From Cyanobacteria bacterium UBA11153 (GTDB lineage Bacteria; Cyanobacteriota; Cyanobacteriia; Cyanobacteriales; Coleofasciculaceae): DNA of 12,996 nucleotides. A program made the translations under genes and the position numbers. The stretch lies in assembly GCA_003511885.1 (NCBI GenBank), contig DOIX01000027.1, positions 1 to 12,996 on the forward strand, given 5' to 3'. The notes under the pieces are model-generated. The model was not told the DNA's origin. It ran no database searches and worked only from the letters and a program-made list of their open reading frames with translations. Of this stretch, positions 8,227 through 12,996 are shown piece after piece. Numbering within the stretch: the stretch's first letter is position 1; every line of letters begins with the position of its first letter.

Positions 8227-9660
8227 ATGACCGATAACGAAGCAAATAACTGCCCAAGCACCGAAACCACTCCAGAAATGTGGCAACAAGGTCAAATAGT
8301 TGAAGTGACTATTACCGATCTCAATGATACAGGAGAAGGCGTAGGACGTTTGGGTAGTCGAGTAGTTTTTGTCTCAGATACCGTGAGTGGCGATCGCGTT
8401 TTGGTACGATTAGTCCGGGTTAAGCCCAACTATGCTGTTGGTAAGCTCTATCAGCTATTGGAAAAATCTCCCCATCGCATTCGTCCCCAATGTATTGTGG
8501 CGGATAAATGCGGTGGCTGTCAGTGGCAGCATATTGACTACGATTACCAGCAATTGGCGAAACAAAATCTCGTAGTACAAGCCTTAACTCGTATTGGCGG
8601 CTTTTCCTCATTACCAATAGCACCGATATTGGTTTCTCAGTCTGCCCTTGCTTATCGCAATAAGGCCACTTATCCTCTCAAACGTTCCACCACAGGCCAA
8701 GTTCAAGCAGGATATTACCAAAAAGGTTCTCATCAGCTTGTGAATTTGAACCAATGTCCCGTTCAAGATACTCGATTGAATCCTCTGTTAGCCCAAATTA
8801 AACAAGATATTCAAAAACGGGGGTGGTCATTATACGACGAACGCCGTCACCAAGGCAAGCTTCGCCATCTCTCTCTGCGAGTGGGACGACGAAGCGGTGA
8901 AATTTTGCTGACATTGGTTAGTACTAATTGGAATTTAGTCGATCTGGAAGTTCAAGCACAAGAGTGGGTGAGGGAGTATCCTCAACTTGTGGGAGTCTGT
9001 ATTAATCTCCAGCCCGATCGCACTAATATTATTTTTGGTAGCGAAACTCGCTGTATTGCTGGTCAGCCATATCTGCGGGAGGAATTTGCAGGTATTGAGT
9101 TTCAGCTTAAGCCAGACACCTTTTTCCAAATCAACACAGAGGTAGCCGAGGCACTATTAAAGGCGATCGCGCGAGAACTTAAACTTAATGGGAAGGAGCT
9201 ATTAGTGGATGCTTACTGCGGGATCGGTACTTTTACCCTACCCCTCGCCAAACAAGTGCGGCAGGTAATTGGTTTGGAAGTTCAATCAGGAGCCGTCGCA
9301 CAAGCGCAGATTAATGCTCAGATCAATGGGATTACCAATGTTACCTTTCAAGAAGGCACTGTCGAAAACTTGCTCCCGCAATTGGGGATCGTACCAGATA
9401 TTGTACTGCTAGACCCGCCTCGCCAAGGTTGCGATCGCGCTGTGATTGACACGCTCCTCTCCATTTTACCGAAACGGATTGTCTATGTTAGCTGCAAGCC
9501 AGCCACCCTAGCACGGGATCTCAAACTTCTCTGTCAAACTGGTAATTATGATTTAATCCACCTCCAAGCTGCTGACTTCTTTCCCCAAACCCCCCACCTT
9601 GAATCCGTCGCTTTCCTTTACCAGGGCATCGGCTGTTCCATTCCCAACTCCCCTGAATGA
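8227..9660 (+). CDS. rlmD: 23S rRNA (uracil-5-)-methyltransferase, RumA/RlmD type
   Basis: The enzyme uses S-adenosylmethionine to make 5-methyluridine in RNA, by family most likely 23S rRNA (U1939 in E. coli numbering). The 477-aa product has an N-terminal TRAM domain (about 21-85, with GQIVEVTITDLNDTGEGVGR). The iron-sulfur cysteines are C89, C95, C98 (Cx5CxxC) and C177. The methyltransferase core has FFQINTEVAEALL (299-311), the SAM loop DAYCGIGTFTLPLA (328-341), LLDPPRQGCDRA (394-405), the nucleophile C423 in YVSCKPATLARDL, and the base E459 in HLESVAFL. I chose the ATG at 8227 because it starts just ahead of the TRAM domain; an in-frame GTG at 8029 would add 66 unlike residues, and an ATG at 8278 (MWQQGQ) is also possible. 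RlmD versus a paralogue such as RlmCD cannot be settled by eye. Confidence 0.93.
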   Translation: MTDNEANNCPSTETTPEMWQQGQIVEVTITDLNDTGEGVGRLGSRVVFVSDTVSGDRVLVRLVRVKPNYAVGKLYQLLEKSPHRIRPQCIVADKCGGCQWQHIDYDYQQLAKQNLVVQALTRIGGFSSLPIAPILVSQSALAYRNKATYPLKRSTTGQVQAGYYQKGSHQLVNLNQCPVQDTRLNPLLAQIKQDIQKRGWSLYDERRHQGKLRHLSLRVGRRSGEILLTLVSTNWNLVDLEVQAQEWVREYPQLVGVCINLQPDRTNIIFGSETRCIAGQPYLREEFAGIEFQLKPDTFFQINTEVAEALLKAIARELKLNGKELLVDAYCGIGTFTLPLAKQVRQVIGLEVQSGAVAQAQINAQINGITNVTFQEGTVENLLPQLGIVPDIVLLDPPRQGCDRAVIDTLLSILPKRIVYVSCKPATLARDLKLLCQTGNYDLIHLQAADFFPQTPHLESVAFLYQGIGCSIPNSPE

Positions 9661-9710
9661 TTTTTGCCTTTCCTCTGGTGTTTCAGAGATAGTTTCGATA
9701 CAATGAAAAA

Positions 9711-9780
9711 GTACGGTAGGCTTGACCGGAAGTTACGCCTGTGGACAAGGAGTAGCCGACTACCTTGGGTGAAGCAGGAA
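9711..9780 (+). mobile_element. Structured element resembling an IS200/IS605 tnpB 3' end (relic)
   Basis: The stretch contains ACGCCTGTGGA (9735-9745) and GTGAAGCAGGAA (9769-9780), a pair I associate, from memory, with the 3' end of cyanobacterial IS605-type tnpB genes, where the guide (omega) RNA scaffold lies. Translated, one frame gives VGLTGSYACGQGV and another ends WVKQEN, like the ACG and VKQE tails of TnpB proteins but now in different frames. CCTG (9738-9741) can pair with CAGG (9775-9778) around an inner hairpin at 9746-9767 with a CCGA loop. Nothing of the TnpB catalytic region is present. A leader element or independent small RNA is the main alternative. Confidence 0.35.
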
Positions 9781-9901
9781 AATAGCTTCAATATTAACCA
9801 ATCCATGAGATTAAGTTAAGATTGATTAAGTTGATCGGAGCAAAACTAGTTAGATAGCACCTAAGCGGCTAAATCAGGTTTGAGGAAGATGAGATAAAAA
9901 T

Positions 9902-9920
9902 ACACGATCGCAAGTCGTGT
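9902..9920. other. Short perfect hairpin in the leader of the ATPase gene
   Basis: ACACGA (9902-9907) pairs with TCGTGT (9915-9920) around a seven-base loop, 42 bases before the GTG start at 9963. It has no T-run and is too far upstream to hide the ribosome site directly. It may just be leader structure. Confidence 0.4.
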
Positions 9921-9948
9921 TAGGTGTCAAGTCCACCAACTAAAAGCT

Positions 9949-9953
9949 AGGGG
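9949..9953 (+). promoter_or_regulatory. Ribosome binding site supporting the GTG start at 9963
   Basis: AGGGG ends nine bases before the GTG, separated from it by a T-run. This is the best-placed Shine-Dalgarno-like site in the window and supports a GTG start. Confidence 0.55.
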
Positions 9954-9962
9954 TTTTTTTGA

Positions 9963-10412
9963 GTGATTGCTATATCATCATTACCAGCAGTTAAACGAAA
10001 CTGGGGAACAATTAGCTTCGCTTCTACCCTTTACCTGTGCCCAATTCTCGACTTACTCGTCAAAAAGATTCCTCCTAAATGGCAGCCGGAAATCCGGTTG
10101 GGGCTTCAAGAAGCATTGGTAAACGCGGCAAAGCACGGCAATAATTTAGACCCAAATAAAACGGTAGTGGTTCATTTTTCAGTAGTTAATGACGAATATT
10201 GGTGGATAGTTGTAGACGAAGGTTCCGGATTTTCTCCTCCTAGTTGTCAAGTTGACCTGGATCCAAGCTTGCCAGGAGATGAATCAGAAAGTGGTAGAGG
10301 GTTGTGTCTGCTCCACCAAATTTTCGATCGCGTTCATTGGAATTCTCAGGGTACAGAATTACGGCTTTGCAAGCAAGTGAACAGTCGCTCCCGTTTGCCT
10401 TTGATTACTTAG
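9963..10412 (+). CDS. RsbW/SpoIIAB-like ATP-binding anti-sigma regulatory kinase
   Basis: The 149-aa protein is a single HATPase_c domain of the anti-sigma/serine-kinase type. The N-box is EALVNAAKHGN (50-60), with N54 for Mg-ATP. The G1 box is VDEGSGF (84-90), and the G2 box is ESGRGLCLL (109-117). Family members phosphorylate an anti-sigma-factor antagonist or bind a sigma factor, in the cytoplasm. There is no receiver, sensor or phosphatase domain, and no antagonist or sigma gene in the window, so the partner is unknown. GTG start with AGGGG nine bases ahead. It lies 302 bp after rlmD on the same strand, probably as its own transcript with a long leader. The C-terminal tail (about 138-149) is basic and looks unstructured. 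The family assignment is secure; the regulated factor is not known. Confidence 0.87.
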   Translation: MIAISSLPAVKRNWGTISFASTLYLCPILDLLVKKIPPKWQPEIRLGLQEALVNAAKHGNNLDPNKTVVVHFSVVNDEYWWIVVDEGSGFSPPSCQVDLDPSLPGDESESGRGLCLLHQIFDRVHWNSQGTELRLCKQVNSRSRLPLIT

Positions 10413-10528
10413 AGAGTGGGAAGTGGGGATCGGGTGGAACTATTTTGTTAGTTTCTCCTTTATCTGTTATCCTTCATAATTTATCCTCGATCCTTTATAC
10501 TCGATCGTTACAAGAAAATTTTCTAAAC

Positions 10529-10608
10529 AATGGGCAATGAGTTTTGAGTTTTAGGTCTTAAGTTTTAAGTTTAAACTGATTCCTGAAAACTAGAAACTCT
10601 TGCCCATT
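10529..10608. repeat. Inverted repeat enclosing heptamers between convergent genes
   Basis: AATGGGCAATGAGTTT (10529-10544) pairs with AAACTCTTGCCCATT (10594-10608), broken only by one bulged T at 10538. Inside and overlapping the left arm are five heptamer-like units at 10539-10573: GAGTTTT, GAGTTTT, AGGTCTT, AAGTTTT, AAGTTTA. The element lies between the stop codons of the forward ATPase gene and the reverse 91-aa gene, so it may end transcription from both sides. Confidence 0.8.
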
Positions 10609-10618
10609 ATCTCTAACA

Positions 10619-10894
10619 TTAACGATGATGGGTGGGGCAGGGTGGTGCCGAAATTGATTTGTCAAGCCATCCTGACGCTTGCTCAAATCTGGCGAGGGCT
10701 TCTTGAGTTTCTTCTTTGAGGAGAAATACTAAAGCCGCCGCCGCTTGCTCCCCTGCTCTGGCTGGGCGATTTGACTTTAATCGATGCCAATCATTGGGTT
10801 GAATGGCGAGACGTTGTGCTAAGACTTGGGCAATTTCTAAGGTACTAAGGTGGGCTAGGGGATCGTTTTTCGTGATTTGGATTAATTCGGGCAT
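10619..10894 (-). CDS. Conserved small cyanobacterial protein (possibly DUF6439)
   Basis: The 91-aa protein is predicted soluble and mainly helical. Recognisable segments are STLEIAQVLAQRLAIQPNDW (17-36), HRLKSNRPARAGEQAAAALV (37-56) and the C-terminal ASGWLDKSISAPPCPTHHR. I recall this pattern from small proteins conserved across cyanobacteria, probably the DUF6439 family, but the name is from memory. No catalytic motif or membrane segment is visible. The ATG at 10894 follows a -10-like TAGAAT (reverse, 10913-10908), giving a very short leader. It is divergent from the coiled-coil gene at 10955 with only 60 bp between, so the two may share control. Function unknown. Confidence 0.8.
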   Translation of the reverse strand: MPELIQITKNDPLAHLSTLEIAQVLAQRLAIQPNDWHRLKSNRPARAGEQAAAALVFLLKEETQEALARFEQASGWLDKSISAPPCPTHHR

Positions 10895-10954
10895 AAGTTC
10901 AGTTAAAATTCTATTGACTATTACTGTAATCTAATCAAGATATTTTTAGGAAAT
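10895..10954. promoter_or_regulatory. Compact divergent promoter region
   Basis: Sixty bases separate two divergent starts. In reverse, TAGAAT (10913-10908) sits 13 bases from the ATG at 10894. Forward, TTGACT (10914-10919) could be a -35 box, with an imperfect -10 GATATT (10939-10944) at 19-bp spacing; the two promoters would abut. AGGA at 10948-10951 may be the ribosome site for 10955, though only three bases from the ATG. Assignments rest on consensus only. Confidence 0.35.
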
Positions 10955-11347
10955 ATGTCTCAACACCCGTCACAGTCATCTGCTGCTGATTCACAGCCAA
11001 ACCAGCAGGATACTGGTATAGACGAGTTTGAGCAAGCTTTATCAGAAGTAGAGCGATCGCTTGAGTCTATTAAAGCACGATATCACCAGGTGGAGTGCGA
11101 TCGCGCCCGACAAGCTCAACTCCAACACCGTCGCGAGGAAATCAGAAAATCTCTAGGGAAAACAAACAATAGACAGGCTATGCAAGTTGAATTGCAGCAA
11201 ATTAAAGAACAATTAGAAATAATCGAGCTTAACCTGGAAAGTCACTTATTTTCTTGGGATAGTCTGAAGGAGCCTTTCTGGATGGCTGTCAGATTTGGTG
11301 GATTGGGGATTGTTATTGGTTGGATACTTAAATCTTGTGCTGGTTAG
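10955..11347 (+). CDS. Coiled-coil protein with C-terminal membrane anchor
   Basis: The 130-aa protein has three parts. Residues 1-22 form a polar Ser/Gln-rich end. Residues about 23-97 form a highly charged, Glu/Gln/Arg/Leu-rich helix with heptad-like leucines (EFEQALSEVERSLESIKARY, later VELQQIKEQLEIIELNLESH), a probable coiled coil. A short link, SWDSLKEPFWMAVR, leads into one membrane segment at about 112-126 (GGLGIVIGWIL), ending KSCAG. It looks tail-anchored, with the coiled coil in the cytoplasm. I believe the FWMAVRFGGLGIVIGW end is conserved among cyanobacteria, but no function is known to me. The stop codon (11345-11347) shares its final base with a GTTGACA array. Two HIP1 sites lie in the gene (11053-11060, 11097-11104). 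Confidence 0.82.
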   Translation: MSQHPSQSSAADSQPNQQDTGIDEFEQALSEVERSLESIKARYHQVECDRARQAQLQHRREEIRKSLGKTNNRQAMQVELQQIKEQLEIIELNLESHLFSWDSLKEPFWMAVRFGGLGIVIGWILKSCAG

Positions 11348-11388
11348 TTGACAGTTGACAGTTGACAGTTGACAGTTGACAGTTGACA
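11347..11388. repeat. GTTGACA heptamer array, six exact copies
   Basis: Six identical GTTGACA units run in tandem with no mismatch, then GT and GACAAG. It begins at the last base of the preceding gene's stop codon. The unit is the reverse complement of TGTCAAC at 3963-3983. Perfect copies suggest recent expansion or slippage. Units are contiguous without unique spacers, so it is not a CRISPR. Confidence 0.95.
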
Positions 11389-11422
11389 GTGACAAGATAA
11401 CAACAATGACGACCCTACAAGA

Positions 11423-11451
11423 GCGATGCCTCTGACTGGCGTTGCCATCGC
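11423..11451. repeat. GCGATG...CATCGC palindromic repeat
   Basis: GCGATG (11423-11428) pairs with CATCGC (11446-11451); the interior CCTCTGACTGGCGTTGC is partly complementary. It resembles dispersed GCGATGCC...GCATCGC hairpin repeats that I know from filamentous cyanobacteria. A related sequence lies inside the ROK gene at 12213-12241. Confidence 0.55.
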
Positions 11452-11508
11452 ACTATAATTAAACTACAAAGATATCCTAAACTGGTTCTGCTTCAATCCA
11501 CCCCTTGA

Positions 11509-11832
11509 CTGTTTCTAGATGAATCTGTTAATAAAGGTAATCTTAGATCGGTCTTAGAAAGACAAGGTAATCTGAGTATTACTTTTACTAAGAGTAAAGT
11601 TACTGACAATAACAATAGTATAATTGGCTATATTAATATTTGTTCTGAACAACTCAATACCACTCCAACTAAAAGTAAGCCTACTCATCCTAAATTACAG
11701 CAGCGCAACAATAATCAAACTAATATGGAAACAATTGATAAATTACGGCAATTTGGCTTAAGCGATGAGCAAATTGCTGAGGCGCTAGAATTGCCGTTGG
11801 AGGTGGTTAAGCAGGTGGGAGTGGAAGAGTGA
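11509..11832 (+). pseudogene. Start-less open frame with 107 sense codons, probable gene remnant
   Basis: One forward frame runs 107 codons from just after an in-frame TGA (11506-11508) to a TGA at 11830-11832, with no ATG until codon 73 (11725). Reading LFLDESVNKGNLRSVLERQG it continues as polar, Asn/Thr/Ser-rich sequence and ends DKLRQFGLSDEQIAEALELP. The C-terminal 35 residues (METIDKLRQFGL to VGVEE) resemble the helical tail QIAEAL..(S/P)xEEV seen at the end of some cyanobacterial Rpn/PD-(D/E)XK nuclease-transposase-like proteins; that link is tentative. The protein-like composition and absent 5' end suggest a truncated gene. The 35-aa ATG-initiated peptide may still be made. Confidence 0.4.
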
Positions 11833-11928
11833 GTCGGTTGTAGTGAGGAACAATTATAGTAAAGTGGATATGGCACCAAAATTTGGGATTTTTGCTAAAA
11901 CATAACAGCAATCCCCACCCTATCATAT

Positions 11929-12033
11929 CTAGAATTCAAGTTCGGCATCGGGTGAGTAAGGGAAGATCGCTTGTCTTTCGTCTTCAGTGTAGGTAATCTT
12001 TTTATTGGTTATTTGAAAAACAACAAGTAGCCA
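11929..12033 (-). pseudogene. Short reverse-strand frame, possible gene fragment
   Basis: In reverse, an open frame of 34 codons runs from a TGG at 12033 to a TAG at 11929-11931 and includes KITYTEDERQAIFPYSPDAE followed by LEF. Composition is protein-like and soluble, but there is no start codon, and the upstream end enters the CCATTAG array, where a stop appears. It could be the tail of a small decayed gene cut by repeat expansion. It matches nothing I recognise, and such a short frame can occur by chance. Confidence 0.22.
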
Positions 12034-12051
12034 TTAGCCATTAGCCATTAG
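12031..12051. repeat. CCATTAG heptamer array just upstream of the ROK gene
   Basis: Three exact CCATTAG units occupy 12031-12051, ending eight bases before the ATG at 12060. They fill the place where a Shine-Dalgarno would be expected, and no such site is seen. Confidence 0.85.
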
Positions 12052-12059
12052 CGATTTCC

Positions 12060-12986
12060 ATGTCCAACCAACCAGAAGTAATCGGTATTGATTTAGGGGG
12101 AAGTGCCATAAAACTTGGACGCTTTCAGGAAGATGGTACTTGCATTCAATCTTTGACAATCCCCACCCCCCAACCTGCTACACCAGAGGCTGTGGTAGAA
12201 ACGATGGTGGAAGCGATGGCTTCGCCCGCCTTCAGCAACGCAAAACTTAATTATGATGGTAACGCGATCGCGATTGGAGTGGGTACGCCGGGACCTGCGG
12301 ATGGAGATGGTAGAATTGCGATCGTGGCGATTAATCTGGTTGGTTGGCAGAATATCCCTTTAGCGGATTGGTTGGAAGCTAAGACAGGTTTGCCGACAGT
12401 TATTGCCAATGACGCTAATTGTGCTGGGTTGGGGGAAGCTTGGTTGGGTGCAGGGAGGAGATTTCGTAATTCAATTTTGCTAACTATCGGGACTGGCGTG
12501 GGCGGTGCCATTATATTGGATGGTAAACTTTTTACAGGTCATGGTGGCAGGGCAGGTGAATTGGGATTGATTAGTTTTAATCCAGATCCCGATAGTCCGA
12601 TGTGTAATAGTGGTAATCAGGGATCGTTAGAACAGTATCTTTCTATTGGTTCAATTCGCCGTCGTACTGGAAAAGAGCCTGCGGAATTAGGAATTATGGC
12701 AAAAGAGGGAAACTCATTTGCTTTAGAATTCTGGAAAAACTATGGTAGGGATTTGGGCATCGGATTAACTACATTAATTTATGTTCTTACACCAGAAGCT
12801 ATTATTATTGGTGGCGGAGTTAGTGCTAGTGCGGAATTTTTCTTTCCATCTGCTTGGGCAGAAATTGAACGGCGAGTTATGCCAAGTTCTTTGATTGGTG
12901 TAAAGTTATTACAGGCAGAATTAGGTAATCAAGCAGGAATCGTTGGGGCAGCAAGATTGGCTTGGCAAAAAATAGTTGATAGTTGA
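12060..12986 (+). CDS. ROK-family sugar kinase, probable glucokinase
   Basis: ROK kinases transfer phosphate from ATP to a sugar, commonly glucose, in the cytoplasm. The 308-aa protein is complete and of family length. The phosphate loop is GIDLGGSAIKLG (9-20), followed by GVGTPGPA (73-80), then NDANCAGLGEAWLGAG (117-132) with the catalytic base D118. The second phosphate loop is TIGTGVGGAI (142-151). The sugar-binding segment has GHGGRAGELG (160-169), and the adenosine region IIIGGGVS (248-255). The usual zinc site is broken: the GH histidine is L170, and in CNSGNQGSLE only C182 of the three cysteines remains (S184, S189). A cyanobacterial ROK protein (Synechocystis sll0593) has been reported as a glucokinase; equivalence is inferred. 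The stop codon lies in a heptamer repeat, and residues about 52-61 may come from a repeat. It stands alone. Confidence 0.92.
   Translation: MSNQPEVIGIDLGGSAIKLGRFQEDGTCIQSLTIPTPQPATPEAVVETMVEAMASPAFSNAKLNYDGNAIAIGVGTPGPADGDGRIAIVAINLVGWQNIPLADWLEAKTGLPTVIANDANCAGLGEAWLGAGRRFRNSILLTIGTGVGGAIILDGKLFTGHGGRAGELGLISFNPDPDSPMCNSGNQGSLEQYLSIGSIRRRTGKEPAELGIMAKEGNSFALEFWKNYGRDLGIGLTTLIYVLTPEAIIIGGGVSASAEFFFPSAWAEIERRVMPSSLIGVKLLQAELGNQAGIVGAARLAWQKIVDS
12213..12241. repeat. GCGATGGC...GCAACGC repeat-like segment inside the ROK gene
   Basis: GCGATGGC (12213-12220) and GCAACGC (12235-12241) flank CGCCCGCC. The layout resembles the GCGATGCC-type dispersed repeats, such as 11423-11451. It encodes AMASPAFSNA, in a stretch before AIAIGVGTPGP that I expect to be variable or shorter in relatives. 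The match is imperfect, so an ordinary coding origin is possible. Confidence 0.35.
12972..12985. repeat. ATAGTTG repeat forming the end of the ROK gene
   Basis: Two exact ATAGTTG units run to 12985 and are followed by ATA. The unit is a rotation of GATAGTT at 3553-3573. The last residues (IVDS) and the TGA stop at 12984-12986 come from this repeat. More copies may lie beyond the window, which ends ten bases later. Confidence 0.6.
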
Positions 12987-12996
12987 TATAGCAATC

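Larger units (their letters stand above)
9661..9962. other. Spacer with structured element and ATPase-gene leader
   Basis: This 302-bp spacer begins with a weak hairpin after rlmD, CTCTG (9673-9677) with CAGAG (9684-9688), a poor terminator at best. A -10-like TACAAT lies at 9699-9704, followed by the structured element at 9711-9780. AT-rich sequence continues to a perfect 6-bp hairpin at 9902-9920 and the ribosome site at 9949-9953. If transcription starts after TACAAT, the next gene has a leader of about 250 nt. Confidence 0.5.
11348..12059. other. Gene graveyard before the ROK kinase
   Basis: This 712-bp region has no complete gene. It contains a heptamer array, a palindromic repeat (11423-11451), a start-less forward frame (11509-11832), a short reverse frame (11929-12033) and a second heptamer array (12031-12051). 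The pieces suggest decayed or interrupted accessory genes. A promoter for the ROK gene should lie in the last part, but none is clear. Confidence 0.65.
1033..12271. repeat. Dispersed HIP1 palindromes (GCGATCGC), 12 copies
   Basis: Perfect GCGATCGC sites start at 1033, 1908, 2774, 4400, 6496, 6676, 8390, 9163, 9431, 11053, 11097 and 12264. All lie inside coding sequence. About one per 1.1 kb is far above chance for an AT-rich 8-mer context and marks the DNA as cyanobacterial. None falls in the repeat-rich spacers. Confidence 0.93.

Noticed and set aside
9761..9780. Part of a c-di-AMP (ydaO) or SRP RNA motif, from GGGTGAAGCAGG
   Set aside because: Only a few bases match; the other conserved blocks of those RNAs are absent nearby.
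9703..9819. A 38-codon frame starting MKKYGRLDRKLRLW on the + strand
   Set aside because: Its ATG overlaps the TACAAT box, there is no ribosome site, and the sequence is better explained by the structured element and a frameshifted tnpB tail.
11347..11388. Possible CRISPR array or run of -35 boxes (TTGACA)
   Set aside because: Units are seven bases and contiguous, with no unique spacers. TTGACA recurs because the unit is GTTGACA, and no matching -10 follows at normal spacing.

Overview
The window looks like chromosomal DNA of a filamentous cyanobacterium. Three things support this: twelve perfect copies of the HIP1 palindrome GCGATCGC in 13 kb, a phycobilisome core gene (apcD), and many short tandem heptamer repeats of the type described in filamentous cyanobacteria (Calothrix/Nostoc STRR sequences). 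I see no phage, plasmid or CRISPR locus. Most genes are single housekeeping or lineage-specific units separated by repeat-rich spacers, not long operons.

Layout: a reverse-strand carB (117-3404, large subunit of carbamoyl-phosphate synthase) carries a heptamer-repeat insertion read in frame. A 600-bp spacer full of heptamer arrays and hairpins separates it from a forward MscS-type channel gene (4006-5589). Next are a forward membrane-anchored TPR-like protein (5806-6582), a reverse small multi-pass membrane protein (6666-7112), and a gap holding a candidate small RNA with a very clear terminator (about 7232-7317, forward). Reverse apcD (7428-7913) is followed by forward rlmD-type 23S rRNA methyltransferase (8227-9660). 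A 302-bp spacer with a structured element resembling the 3' end of an IS200/IS605 tnpB gene leads to a forward RsbW-like ATPase (9963-10412). A reverse 91-aa protein (10619-10894) and a forward coiled-coil membrane protein (10955-11347) share a 60-bp divergent promoter region. A 0.7-kb graveyard follows, with a heptamer array, a palindromic repeat, a start-less forward frame and a short reverse frame. The window closes with a complete ROK-family sugar kinase (12060-12986).

The genes do not form one pathway. carB serves pyrimidine and arginine synthesis, apcD phycobilisome energy transfer, rlmD ribosome modification, MscS osmotic protection, and ROK probably glucose phosphorylation.

The most unusual signal is in the repeats. 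The period of 7 is kept although the unit changes from place to place. Several arrays are enclosed in, or form, inverted repeats (3529-3585, 3938-3966, 7321-7390, 10529-10608, and inside carB at 1371-1433). Repeats have also entered coding sequence or gene ends (carB, and the ROK kinase in two places). I did not find a clearly new multi-gene system. The best candidates for something undescribed are the 7232-7317 RNA, the 9711-9780 structured element and the hairpin-forming heptamer elements.
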